From contig NC_063256.1 of NCBI RefSeq assembly GCF_019578655.1, positions 16,006,916 to 16,070,915 on the forward strand: DNA of 64,000 nucleotides. Reading direction: 5' to 3'. The notes under the pieces are model-generated. The model did no database searches and had not been told where the DNA came from. It saw only the letters and a list, made by a program, of their open reading frames with translations. A program made the position numbers and the translations under genes. Positions 38,401 through 53,115 of this stretch are shown one piece after another. The stretch's first letter is position 1. Every line of letters starts with the position of its first letter. This DNA comes from Ricinus communis (Eukaryota > Streptophyta > Magnoliopsida > Malpighiales > Euphorbiaceae).

Positions 38401-41400
38401 TATATTTATGAATTGGACAAAACAACCACATAATAGTGCTAATAATTTAATATGATAAAACAACCCCGTAAAAGTGGTATAATTATCAATATAAGAAAAT
38501 AATCCCGTAAAACATGTATATTTATGAATATGAGAAAATAACCCCGTAAAAGTAGTATAATTATGAATCTGAGAAAACAACCTCGTTGAACGGGTAAATT
38601 TTTTAATATGAGAAAACAACCCCGTAATACTGGGATATTTATCAATCGGAGGAAATAACCCCTTAATACGGGGATATTTCTCAATTGAAAAAATTAACCC
38701 TGTAATTTTGGTATATTTATCAATATAAGAAAATTATCCTGTAAAACGTGTATATTTTTGAATTTGAGAAAATAACCTCGTAAAAGTAGTGTAATTGCGA
38801 GTTTGAGGAAACAGCCTCGTAGAAGGGGTAAATTTTATAATATGAGAAGATAACACCGTAATACGGGGATATTTATCAATCAGAGAAAATAACCCCATAA
38901 TTTTGATATATTTGTGAGCATGGGAAAACAAACCCTTAAATGGGTTAATTTTAGAGTATGAGACAACAACCCCGTAAAAGTAGTCTAATTGCGAGTCTGA
39001 GAAAACAGCCTCGTAGAAGTTGTAAATCTTTTAATATGAGAAAATAACCCCGTAATACAGGGATATGTATCAATCTGAGAAAATAATCTTGTAATTTTGT
39101 TATAGTTTTGAGTATGAGAAAACAACCCCTTAAATGGGTTAATTTTATAATATGAGAAAACAACCCCGTAAAAGAGGTATATTTGTCGATATAAGAGAAA
39201 AACCCTGTAGAACGTCTATATTTATGAATTTGAAAAAATAACCCCATAATAGTACTAATAATTTAATATGAGAAAACGACCCCGTAAAAGTGGTACATTT
39301 TATCAATATAAAATAATAATCCTGTAAAATGTATATATTTATGAATATGAGAAAACAACCCCGTAAAAGTAGTGTAATTGCGATTCTTAGAAAACAGCCT
39401 CGAAGAATGGGTAAATTTTTTAATATGAGAATAGAACTCCGTACTACGGAGATATTTATGAATCAGAGAAAATAACCCCATAATTTTGATATATTTGTGA
39501 GTATGGGAAAACAACCCCTTAAATGGGTTAATTTTAGAGTATGAGAAAACAACCACGTAAAAGTAGTGTAATTGCGACTCTGAGAAAACAACCTCGTAGA
39601 AGTGGTAAATATCTTAATATGAGAAAACAACCCTGTAGTACGGGGATATTTATCAATCAGAGAAAATAATCCCGTAATTTTAGGATAGTTTTGAGTATGA
39701 GAAAACATACACTTAAATGGGTTAATTTTATAATATGAGAAAACAACCCTGTAAATGGGTTGTATTTGTCGATATAAGAAAGTAATCCCGTAAAACGTCT
39801 TTATTTATGAATTTGATAAAACAACCCCATAACAGTGCTAATAATTTAATATGAGAAAACAACCCTATAAATTGGTATATTTTATCAATATAAGATAATA
39901 ATCCCGTAAAATATAAAGATTTATGAATATGAGAAAACAACCCCGTAAAAGTAGTGTAATTGCGACTCTGAGAAAACAGCCTCGAAGAAGGGGTAAATTT
40001 TTTAATATCGAGAATAGAACTCCGTAATACGGAGATATTTATCCATCACAAAAAATAACCCCGTAATTTTGGCATATTTGAGAGTGTGACAAAACAACCC
40101 CTTAAATGGATTAACTTTAGATTATGAGAAAACAACCCCGTAAAAGGGGTGTATTTGTCGATATAAGATAATAACCCCGTAAAATGTGTATATTTATGAT
40201 TTTAGCAAAACAACCCCATAATAGTGCTAATAATTTATTATGAATAAACGACCCCGTAAAAGTGGTATATTTATTAATATAAGAAAATAACCCGTAAAAG
40301 TAGTGTAATTGCGAGTTTGAGAAAACAGCCTCATAAAATGGGTAAATTTTTAAATATTAGAAAACAACCCTATAAGAGGGATATATTTATAAATATTAGA
40401 AAACAACCCCATAAGACAGGGATATTTATCAATCGAAGAAAATAACCCCGTAATTTTTGTATATTTGTGAGTATGGAAAAACAACCCCTTAAATGGGTTA
40501 ATTTTAGAGTATGAGAAAACAACCCCGTAAAAGGGGTATATTTGTTGATATAAGAAAATAACCCCGTAAAATGTGCATATTTATGAATTTGACAAAATAA
40601 CTTCATAATAGCGCTAATAATTTAATATGAGAAAACGACCCCGTAAAAGTGGTATATTTATTAATATAAGAAAATAATCCCTTAAAACGTGTATGTTAAT
40701 GAATCTGAGAAAACAACCCCTGTAAAAGTAGTGTAATTGCAAGTCTGAGAAAATAACTTAGTAGAAGGGTAAATTCTTTAATATGAGAAAACAGCCGCGT
40801 AATACGGGAATATTTATCAATAACCATCTTCTTTTGTTATATTTGTGAGTATGAGAAAACAACCCCATAAATTGGTTAATTTTATAATATGAGAAAAGAA
40901 CCCCGTAAAAAGAGTATATTTATCGATATAAGAAAATAACCCCGTAAAACATGTATATTTATGAATTTGACAAAATAACCCCATAATAGTGCTAATAATT
41001 TAATATGAGAAAACGAACCCGTAAAAGTGGTATATTTATCAACATAAGAAAATAATATCGTAAAACGTGTATATTTATGAATATGAGAGAATAACCCCAT
41101 AAAAGTAGTCTAATTGCGAGTATGAGAAAACAGCCTAGTAAAAGGGGTAAATTTTTTAATATGAGAAAACAACCTTGTAATGCGGGAATATTTATCAATT
41201 CGTAGAAAATAATCCCATAATTTTCGTATATTAGTGAGTATGAGAAAACAATCTCTTAAATGGGATAATTTTATAATATGACAAAACAACCCCATAAAAA
41301 GGGTATATTTATCGATATAAGAAAATAACCCCATACAACGTGTATATTTATGAATTTGACAAAATAACCCCATAGTAGTGCTAATAATTTAATATGAGAA

Positions 41401-42793
41401 AACGATCCTGTAAAAGTGGTATATTTATCAATGTAAGAAAATAATCCCGTAAAACATGAATATTTATGAATCTAAGAAAACAACCACATAAAAGTAGTGT
41501 AATTGCGAGTACCATAAAATAACCTCGTAGAAGGGGTAAATATTTTAATATGAGAAAACAACACCGTAAGAGAGGTCTATTTATAAAGATTAGCAAACAA
41601 CCCCGTAAAATGGGGATATTTATTAATTGGAGAAAATAACCCCGTAATTTTGGTATATTTGTGAGTATAAGAAAACAACCCCTAAAGGGGTTAATTTTAT
41701 AATATGAGAAAATAACCCTGTAAAAGGGGTATATTTGTCGATATAAGAGAATAATCCCGTAAAACGTGTATATTTATGAATTTGATAAAACAACCCCAGG
41801 AAAGTACTAAAAATTTAATATGAGAATACGACCTCGTAAAAGTGGTACATTTATCAATATAAGAAAATAACCCCGTAAAATGTGTATATTTGTGAATCTG
41901 AGAAAATAACCCTGTAAAAGTACTGTAATTCGCGAGTCTGAGTAAACAGCGTTGTAGAAGGGATAAATTTTTTAATACGAGGAATCAACACCGCAATATG
42001 GGGATATTTATCAATCGGAGAAAATAATCCCACAAAACATGTATATTTATGAATTTGACAAAACAACCCCATAATAGTGCTAATAATTTAATATGATAAT
42101 ACGACCCCGTAAAAGTGGTATATTTATCAATATATGAAAATAGTCCTATAAAACGTGTATATTTATGAATCTGAAAAAAGAACCCCGTAAAAGTAGTGTA
42201 ATTGCGAGTCTGTGAAAATAGCCTCGTAGAAGGGGTAAATTTTTTAATATGAGAAAACAACCCCGTAATACGGGAATATTTATCAATTTTATCAATCGAA
42301 AATAATAACCCTGTAATTTTGGTATTTTTGTGAGTATGGGTAGACAAGCCCCTCAAATGAGTTAATTTTAGAGTATCAGAAAACAACCCCGTAAAAGGGA
42401 TATATTTGTGATATAGGAAAATAACCCATAAAACATGTAAATTTATGAATTTGACCAATCAATCCTATAATAGTACTAATAATTTAATATGAGAAAACGA
42501 CCCCGTAAAAGTTTTATATTTATTAATATAAGAAAATAATCCCTCAAAACATGTATGTTAATCAACTTGAGAAAACAACTCCGTACAAGTAGTGTAATTG
42601 CGAGTCTGAGAAAACAGCCTCGTAGAAGGGTAAATATTTTAATATGAGAAAACAACTACGTAATACGCGGATATTTATCAATAACCCCATAAATTTAATA
42701 TATTTGTTAGTACAAGAAAACAACCCCTTAAATGGGTTAATTTTATAATATGACAAAATAACCGCGTAAAAGGGGTATATTTGTCAATATAAG

Positions 42794-45700
42794 AAAATAA
42801 CCCCGTAAAACGTGTATATTTATGAATTTTACAAAATAACCCCATAGTAGCGCTAATAAATTAATATGAGAAAATGATCCTCTAAAGTGGTATATTTATC
42901 AATGTAAGAAAATAATCCCGTAAAATGTATATATTTATGAATCTAAAAAGCAACCACATAAAAGTAGTGTAATTGCGAGTCTCAAAAAACAGCCTCATAG
43001 AAGGGGTAATATGACAAAACAACCCCGTAAGAGGGGTATATTTATAAATATTAGCAAACAACCCCGTAATATGGGGATATTTATCAATCGGAGAAAATAA
43101 CCCCGTACTTTGGTATAATTGTGATTTTGAGAAAATAACCCCTTAAATGGATTAATTTTTATAATATGAGAAACTAACCCCGTAAAAAGGGTATATTTGT
43201 CGATATAAAAAATATCCCCGTAAAACATGTATATTGAGAATTTGACAAAACAACCCCAGAAATCTGCTAAAAACTTAATATGAGAATACGACCCCATAAA
43301 AGTGGTATATTTATCAATATAAGAAAATAACCCCGTAAAACATGTATATTTGTGAATCTGAGAAAATAATCCCGTAAAATTAGTGTAATTGCGAATCTGA
43401 GAAAATAGCCTTATAGAAGGGATCAATTTTTTAATATGAGAAAACAACCCCGTAATACGAAGATATTTATCAATCGGAGAAAACAACCTCGTAATTTTAT
43501 ATATTTGTGAGTATGAGAAAACAACCCCTTAAATGGGTTAATTTTATAATATGAGAAAACAACCCCATAAAAGGGGTATATTTGTCGATATAAGAAAATA
43601 TAGTGACCCCGTAAAAGTAGTGTAATTGAGAGTTTGTGAAAATAGCCCCGTAGAAGGGGTAAATTCTTTACTATGATAAAACAACCCCGTAGTACGGGAA
43701 CATTTATCAATCGAAAATAATAACCCTGTAATTTGGTATATTTGTGAGTATGGGAAAACAACCCCCTTAAATGGATTAAGTTTAGAGTATCAGAAAACAA
43801 CCCCGTAAAAGGGATATATTTATCGATATAGGAAAATAACCCCGTAAAATGTGTAAATTTATGAATTTGATAAAATAACCCTATAATAGTGCTAATAATT
43901 TAATATGAGAAAACGATCACATAAAAGTTTTATATTTATCAATATAAGAAGATAATCTCGTAAAACGTGTATATTTATGAGAGAGAATAGCCCATAGAAG
44001 GGGTAAATTTTTTAATATGAGAAAACAACCTCGTAAAACAGGGATATTTATCAATCGGAGAAAATAACCCCGTAATTTTAGTATATTTGTGAATATGAAA
44101 AAACAACCCTATAAATGGTTAATTTTATAATATGAGAAAACAAACCCGTAAAATGGGTATATTTGTCGATGTAAGAAAATAACCTGGTAAAATGTGTATA
44201 TTTATGAATTTGACAAAATAACCGTATAATAGTGCTAATAGTTTAATATGAGAAAACGACCACGTAATAGTGGTATATTTATCAATATAAGAAAATAACC
44301 CCGTAAAACGGGTATATTTATGAATCTGAGAAAAGAACCCCGTAAAAGTATTATAATTGCGAGTCTATGAAAACAACCTCGTAGAAAAGGCAAATTTTTG
44401 AATATGAGAAAACAATCCCGTAATACGGGGATATTTATAAATCGAAGAAAATAAACCTGTAATTTTTGTATATTTATGAGTATGAGAAAATAACACCTTA
44501 AATGTGTTAATTTTATAATATGAGAAAACAACCCCATAAAAGGAGTATATTTATGAATTTGAGAAAACAACCCTATGATAGTGCTAAAAAAATTTAATAT
44601 GAGAAAACGACCCCGTAAAAGTGGTAAATTTATCAATATAAGAAAATAAACTCATAAAATGTGTATATTTATGAATCTGAAAAAACAACCTCGTAACAGT
44701 AGTGTAATTGCAAGTCTAAGAAAACAGCCTCGTAGAAGGGGTAAATTTTTTAATATGAGAAAGCAACCCCGTAAGAGGGGTATATTTATAAAAATTAGAA
44801 AACAACCCCGTAATACAGGGATATTTATCAATCGGAGAAAATAACCCCGTAATTTTGGTATATTTGTGAGTATGAGAAAATAACCCTATAAATGGGTTAA
44901 TATTATAATATGAGAAAACAAACCCGGAAAAGGGATATATTTGTCGATATAAGAAAATAACCTCGTAAAACATGTATATTTGTGAATTTGACCAAACAAC
45001 CGTATAATAGTGCTAATAATTTAATATGAGAAAACAACCCCATAATAGTAGTATATTTATCAATATAAGAAAATAACCCAGTAAAATGGGTATATCTATG
45101 AATCTGAGAAAAGAACCCCGTAAAACTATTATAATTGCGAGTCTTTCAAAACAATCTCGTAGAAGGGGTAAATTTTTGAATATGAGAAAATAATCCCGTA
45201 ATACGGGGATATTTATAAATTGAAGAAAATAAATTCGTAATTTTTGTATATTTGTGAGTATGAGAAAACAACCTCGTAAAAGAGGTATATTTATGAATTT
45301 GAGAAAACAACCTTAAGATAGTGCTAAAAATTTAATATGAGAATACGAACCCGTAAAAGTGGTAAATTTATTAATATAAGAAAATAAACCCGTAAAATGT
45401 GTATATTTAAGAATCTGAGAAACAACATCGTAAAAGTAGTGTAATTGCAAGTCTAAGAAAACAACCTCGTAGAAGGGGTAACTTTATTAATATGAGAAAG
45501 CAACCCCGTAAGAGGGGTATATTTATAAAAATTAGAAAACAACCCCGTAATACGGGGATATTTATCAATCGAAGAAAATAACCCCGTAATTTTGGTATAT
45601 TTGTCAGTATGGGAAAACAACTCCTTAAATGGGTTAATTTTAGAGTATGAGAAAACAACCCCGTAAAAGGAGTATATTTCTCCATATAAGAAAATAACCC

Positions 45701-45820
45701 CGTAAAATGTGTAAATTTATGAATTTGACAAAACAACCCCATAATAGTACCAATAATTTAATATGAGAAAACGACCCTGTAAAAGTGGTATAATTATCAA
45801 TATAAGAAAATAACCCCGTA
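42794..45820 (-). repeat. Direct segmental copy of 23504-25414 plus 28284-29458, without the solo LTR
   Basis: Rare monomer variants occur here in the same order as around the solo LTR. These include the aaattaatatgagaaaatga form near 42859, aaatatagtgaccccg near 43593, gtaacagtagtgtaattgc near 44693, and the aaagcaaccccgtaagagg form near 44760. The site matching the LTR insertion reads gaaaaaacaacctcg (near 44680-44694) with a single acaac, which is the unoccupied state. The copies are about 19.3 kb apart at the left end. Confidence 0.85.
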
Positions 45821-46096
45821 AAACATGTATATTTATGAATCTGAAAAAATAACCCCGTAAAAGTTGTGTAATTGCGAGTCTGAGAAAATAACCTAGTAGA
45901 AGGGGTAAATTTTTTAATATGAGAAAACAACCCCGTAATATGGGGATATTTATCAACCGGAAATAATAACCCCGTAATTTAGGTATATTTGTGAGTATGG
46001 GAAAACAACCCCCTTAAATGAGTTAATTTGTCAATATAGGAAAATAACCCCGTAAAACGTGTAAATTTATGAATTTGACAAAATAACTCTATAATA

Positions 46097-46344
46097 GTGC
46101 TAATAATTTAATATGAGAAAATGACCCCATAAAAGTGGTATATTTATGAATATAAGTAAATAACTTCGTAAAACGTGGAAATTTATGAATTTTATAAAAT
46201 AACCCCATAATAGTGCTAATAATTTAATATGAGAAAATGACCCCGTAAAAGTGGTATGTTTATGAATATAAGCAAATAACTCCGTGAAACGTGCAAATTT
46301 ATGAATTTTACAAAACAACCCCATAATAGTGCTAATAATTTAAT
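46097..46344 (-). repeat. 116-bp three-monomer tandem unit in the - array
   Basis: The landmark gtgctaataatttaatatg occurs at 46097, 46213 and 46329, each 116 bp apart, with the K- and B-type monomers between. The period and monomer set are the same as in the + array at 10915-11146. Confidence 0.88.
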
Positions 46345-49300
46345 ATGAGAAAAGGACCCCGCAAAAGTGGTATATTTATTAATATAAGAAAATAACCCCG
46401 TAAAACGTGTATATTTATGAATCTGAAAAAACAACCCATAAAAGTTGTGTAATTGCGAGTTTGAGAAAACAGCATCGTAGAAAGGATAAATTTTAAATAT
46501 GAGAAAACAACCCCGTAATACGAGGATACTTATCAATCAGAGAAAATAACCCCATATTTGGAATGTTTATGAGTATAAGAAAACAACCCTTAAATGAGTT
46601 AATTTTATAATATGAGAGAACGACACCGTAAAAGGCGTAAATTTGTGGATATAAAAAAATAACTCCGTAAAGCGTGTATATTTATGAATTTGACATAACA
46701 ACTAGATAATAGTGCTAATAATTTATATGAGAAAATGACCCCGTAAAAGTGGAATATTTATCAATAAAAGAAAACGACTTCGTAAAATGTGTATATTTAT
46801 GAATCTGAGAAAACAATCCCGTAAAAGTAGTGTAACTGCGAGTCTGAGAAAACAACCTCGTAGAAGGGTAAATTTTTTAATATGAGAAAACAACCCCATA
46901 ATATGGAGATATTTATCAATCGGAGAAAATAACCTCGTAATTTTAGTATATTTGTGAGTTTGGGAAAACAACCCTATAAAACTGGTATATTTGTCGATAC
47001 AAGAATATAACTCCGTAAAATGTGTAAATTTATGAATTTGACAAAACAACCTCATAATAGTGCTAAAAATTTAATATGAGAAAATGACCCCATAAACGTG
47101 GTATATTTATCAATATAAGAAAATAACCCCGTAAAAGGTGTATATTTATCAATCTGAGAAAATAACCCCGTTAAAGTAGTGTAATTCCGAGTCTGAGAAA
47201 ATAGCCACGTTGAAGGGGTAAATTTTTTAACATGAGAAAACAACCCCGTAAGAGGTGTATATTTATAAATATTAGAAAACAACCTCGTCATACGGGGATA
47301 TTTATCAATCGGAGAAAATAACCCCGTAATTTTGGTATATTTGCGAGTATGGGAAAACAACCCCTAAAATAGGTTAATTTTAGAGTATGAGAAAACAACC
47401 ACGTAAAAAGGGTATATTTATCGACATAAGAAAATAACTCCGTAAAACGTGTAAATTTATGAATTTGACAAAACAACCCCATACTAGTGCTAACAATTTA
47501 ATATGAGAAAACGACCCCGTAAAAGTGGTATAATTATCAATATAAGAAAATGACTCCGTAAAACGTGTATATTTATGAATATAAGAAAACAATCCCGTAA
47601 AAGTAGTGTAATTGCAAGTCTTAGAAAACAACCTCGTAGAAAGGGTAAATATTTTAATATGAGAAAACAACCCCGTAATACGGTGATATTTATCAATCGG
47701 AGGAAATAGCCCCATAATTTTGGTATATTTGTGAGCATGGAAAAACAACCCCTGAAATGGGTTAAATTTAGAGTATGAGAAAACAACCCTGTAAAAGGGG
47801 TATATTTGTCAATATAAGAAAATAATCCGATAAATCGTGTGAATTTATGAATTTTATAAAACAACCCTATAATAGTGCTAATAATTTAATATGAGAAAAC
47901 GACCCCGTAAAGGTGGTATATTTATCAATATAAGAAAATAACTCCGTAAAATGTGTATATTTATGAATGTGGAAAAACAACCCGTAAAAGTTGTGTAAAT
48001 GCAAGTATGAGAAAACTCCATAATATGAAAAAATAACCCCGTAAGAGGGGTATATTTATAAATATTAGAAAATAACCCCTAATATGGGGATATTTATCAA
48101 TCGGAGAAAATAACCTTGTAACTTTGGTATATTTGCGAGTATAGGAAAGACACCCCTTAAATGCGTTAATTTTAGAGGATGAGAAAACAACCCTCTAATA
48201 GGGGTATATTTATCGATATAAGAAAATAACATTGTAAAACGTGTAAATTCAAGAGTTTACAAAATAACCCAATTGTAGTGCTAATAATTTAATATGAGAA
48301 AAAGACCCCGTAAAATTGGTATAATTATCAATATAAGAAAATAACCCCGTAAAACTTGTATATTTATGAATCTGGGGAAATAACCCCGTAAAAGTAGTAT
48401 AATTGAGAATCTGAGAAAATAGCCTCGTAGAAGGAGTAAATTTTTTAATATGAAAAAATAACCCTGTAATACGGGGATATTTATCAATCGGAGAAAATAA
48501 CCCTGTAATTTTTGTATATTTGTGAGTATGGGAGAACAACCCCTTAATCGGATTAATTTAGAGTTTGAGAAAACAACCCCGTAAAAGGGGTATATTTGTG
48601 GATATAAGAAAATACCCTAAATTTATGAATTTGACAAAATAACCCATAATAGTGCTAATAATTTAATATGAGAAAATGACCCCGTAAAAGTGGTATATTA
48701 TCAATATAAGAAAATAACCCCGTAAAAGTAGTGTAACTACAAGTTTGAGAAAACAACCTCGTAAAATGGATAAATTTTTTAATATGAGAAAACAACCCCG
48801 TAATACGGGGATATTTATCAATCGGAAAAAAATAACCCCGTAATTTTGGTATATTTTTTAGTATAGAAAAACAACCCCTAAAATGAGTTAATTTTATATA
48901 AGAACAACCCCGTAAAACGTGTATATTTGTCAATATAAGAAAATAACCTCATAAAACGTGTATATTTATGAATTTTACAAAATAACCCCATAATAGTGGT
49001 AATAATTTAATATGAGAAAAAAATCCTGTAAATGTGGTATAATTATCATTATAAGAAAATAACCCCGTAAAACGTGTATATTTTTTAATTTGAAAAAACA
49101 ACCCCGTAAAAGTAGTGTAATTGCGAGTCTAAGAAAACAGCCTCATAAAAGGAGTAAATCTTTTAATATGAGAGAACAACCTTGTAATACGGGGGTATTT
49201 ATTAATCAGAGAAAATAACATCGTAATACGGGGATATTTATCAATAGGAGAAAATAACCTCGTGATTTTGGTATATTTGTGAGTATGGGAAAACAACCCC

Positions 49301-50451
49301 TTAAATGGGTTAATTTTAGAGTATGAGAAAACAACCCCATAAAAGGGGTATATTTGTGGATATAAGGGAATAACCCGATAAAACGTGTAAATTTATGAAT
49401 TTGACAAAATAACCCCATAACAATATATGATAAAACGACCCCATAGAAATGGTATATTTATCAACATAAGAAAATAACCCCGTAAAAGTAGTGCAATTGC
49501 AAGTCTGAGAAAACAGCCTCGTCGAAGGGGTAAATTTTTTAATATGAGAAAACAACCCCGTAAAAGATGTATATTTGTCGATATAAGAAAATAACTCCGT
49601 AAAACATGTTTATTTATGAATTTGACAAAACAATTCCATAATAGTGCTAATAATTTAATATGAGAAAACGAGCCTGTAAAAGTTTTATATTTATCAATAT
49701 ATGAAAATAACCCCGTAAAACGTGTATATTTATAAATCTGAGAAAACAATCTATTAAAAGTAGTGTAACTGCGAGTCTGAGAAAACAGCCTTATAGAAGC
49801 GATAAATTTTTTAATATGGGAAAACAACCCATAATACGGGGATATTTATCAATCGGAGAAAATAACCTTATAATTTTGGTATATTTGTGAGTATGAGAAG
49901 ACAACCCCATAAGTGGGTTAATTTTATAGTATGAGAAAATAACCCGTAAAAGGGGTATATTTGTCGATATAAGAAAATAACCCTGTAAAATGTGTCTATT
50001 TATGAATTTGAAGAAACAACCCCATAATAGTGCTAATAATTTAATATGAGAAAACGACCCCGTAAAAGTGTTATATTTATCAATATAAGAAAATAACCCC
50101 GTAAAACTTGTATATTTATGAATCTGAGAAAACAACCCTGTAAAAGTAGTGTAACTGCGAGTCTGAGAAAACAGCCTCGTAGAAGGGATAAATTTTTTAA
50201 TATAAGAATACAACCCCGTAAAAGGGGTATATTTATAAATATTAGAAAACAACCCCGTAATATGGGGATATTTATCAATCGGAGAAAATAATGCCATAAT
50301 TTTGGTATATTTGGGAGTATAGGAAACCAACTCCTTAAATGGGTTAATTTTAGAGTATGAGAAAATAACCCCGTAGAAAGGGTGTATTTGTCGATATAAG
50401 AAAATAACCCCACAAAACTTAATATCGACAAATATTAAGTTAATATTGCTA

Positions 50452-50545
50452 ATAAGTTAATATGAGAAAACGACCTCATAATAGTGCTAATAAGTTAATA
50501 TGAGAAAACAACCCCATAATAGTGCTAATAAGTTAATATGAGAAA
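50452..50545 (-). repeat. Triplicated A monomer
   Basis: The phrase gctaataagttaatatgag occurs three times in about 95 bp (near 50438, 50485 and 50524), with the variant aagtt for the usual aattt. This is a local amplification of one monomer. Confidence 0.8.
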
Positions 50546-51699
50546 ATGACCTCATAAAAGTGGTATATTTATCAATATAAGAAAATAACCCCGTAAAACG
50601 TGTATATTTATGAATCTAAGAAAACAACCCAATAAATGTAGTGTAACTACGAATATGAGAAAACAGCCTTGTAGAAGGGGTAAATTTTTTAATATGAAAA
50701 AACAACCCCGTAATACGAGGATATTTATCAATCAGAGAAAATAACCCCGTAATTTTGGTATATTTGTGAGTATGGGAAAATAACCCCTTAAATGGGTTAA
50801 TTTTAGAGTACAAGTAAACAACCCGGTAAAAGAGGTATATTTGTCGATATAAGAAAATAATTCCGTAAAACGTGTAAATTTATGAATTAGACAAAACAAC
50901 CCTATAATAGTGCTAATAATTTAATATGAGAAAAAGACCCTGTAAAAGTGGTATAATTATAAATATAAGAAAACAACCCCGTAAAACGTGTGTATTTATG
51001 AATCTGAGAAAACAACCCCGTAAAAGTAGTGTAATTGCGATTTTCAGAAAACAGCATCGTAGAAAGAGTAAAATTTTTTAATATGTGAAAACAACCCTGT
51101 AATACAGGGATATTTATCAATCGGAAAAAATAATCCCGTAATTTTGGTATATTTATGAGTATGAGAAAAGAACTCCTTAAATGGGTTAATTTTATAATAT
51201 GAGAAAAAAACACCGTAAAAGTGGTATATTTGTTGATATAAGAAAATAACCCTGTAAAATGTATATATTTATAAATTTGAGTAAACAAACCCATAATAAA
51301 GCTATTAATTTAATATACGAAAACGACCTCGTAAAAGTGGTATATTTATCAATATCAGAAAATAATCCCTTAAAACGTGTATACTTATAAATATGAGAAA
51401 GCAACCCCGTAAAAGTAGTGTAATTGCGAGTTTGAGAAAACTTTCTTATAGAAGGGGGTAAATTTTTTAATATGAGAAAACAATTCCGTAATACGGGGAT
51501 ATTTATCAATCGCCGAAAATCATCCCGCAATTTTAGAATATTTGTGAGTATGAGAAAACAACCCCTTAAATGGGTTAATTTTATAATATTAGAAAACAAC
51601 CCTGTAAAAAGGGTTATATTTTTCGATATAAGAAAATAACCTTGTAAAACGTGTATATTTATGAATTTGACAAAATAACCACGTAAGTGGTGTAATTGC

Positions 51700-53115
51700 G
51701 AGTCTGAGAAAACATCCTCGTAGATGGGGTAAATTTTTTAATATGAGAAAATAACTCCGTAATACGGGGATATTTATCAATCGGAGAAAATAATCTCCCA
51801 ATTTTAGGATATTTGTGAGTATGAGAAAACAACCCCTTAAATGGGTTAATTTTATAATATTAGAAAACAACCCCGTAAAAAGGGTTATATTTGTCAATAT
51901 AAGAAAATAACCCTGTAAAACGTGTATATTTATGAATTTGACAAAACAACAACATAATAGTGCTAATAATTTAATAAGAGAAAATGACCACGTAAATGTG
52001 GTATATTTATCAATATAAGAAAATAACCCCGTAAAACATGTATATTTATGAATCTGTGAAAACAATCCTGTAAAAATAGTGTAATTCCGAGCCTGAGAAA
52101 ACAGCCTCGTAGAAGGGATAAATTTTTTAATATGAGAAAACGACCTCGTACTACGGGGATATTTATCAATCGGAGAAAATAACCACGTAATTTTGGTATA
52201 TTTGTGATTATGAGAAAACAACCCCTTAAATGGGTTAATTTTATAATATGAGAAAATAACCCGTAAAAAGAAAATAACCTCGTAAAACGTGTATATTCAT
52301 GAATTTGAAAAAACAACCCCATAATAGTGCTAATAATTTAATATGAGAAAACGACAGAGTAAAAGTGGTATATTTATCAATATAAGAAAATAACTATGTA
52401 AAACGCGTATATTTATGAATCTCAAAAAACAACCCCATAAAAGTAGTGTAATTGCGAGTCTGACAAAATAGCCTCGTAGAAGAGATAAATTTTTTAATAT
52501 GAGAAAACAACCCCGAAATACGGGGATATTTATCAATCGGAGAAAATAATCCCCCAATTTTAGGATATTTGTGAGTATGAGAAAACAACCCCTTAAATGG
52601 GTTAATTTTATAATATTAGAAAACAACCCCGTAAAAAGGGTTATATTTGTCAATATAAGAAAATAACCCTGTAAAACGTGTATATTTATGAATTTGACAA
52701 AACAACAACATAATAGTGCTAATAATTTAATACGAGAAAATGACCCCGTAAATGTGGTATATTTATCAATATAAGAAAATAACCCCGTAAAACATGTATA
52801 TATATGAATATGTGAAAACAATCCTGTAAAAATAGTGTAATTCCGAGCCTGAGAAACCAGCCTCGTAGAAGGGGTAAATTTTTTAATATGAGAAAACAAC
52901 CTCGTACAACGGGGATATTTATCAATCGGAGAAAATAACCACGTAATTTTGGTATATTTGTGATTATGAGAAAACAACCCCTTAAATGGGTTAATTTTAT
53001 AATATGAGAAAACAACCCGTAAAAGGGGTATATTTGTCGATATAAGAAAATAACTCCGTAAAACGTGTATATTTATGAATTTGAAAAAACAATCCCATAA
53101 TAGTGCTAATAATTT
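51700..53115 (-). repeat. Two-copy tandem duplication of a 756-bp block
   Basis: The tag attttaggatatttgtgag is at 51801 and at 52557. Following it are the same rare variants in both copies: aacaacaacataatag, aaaaatagtgtaattccgag, and a gattatgagaaaac form. The match continues for about 550-600 bp with only scattered differences. The block is two HOR units long. Confidence 0.87.
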
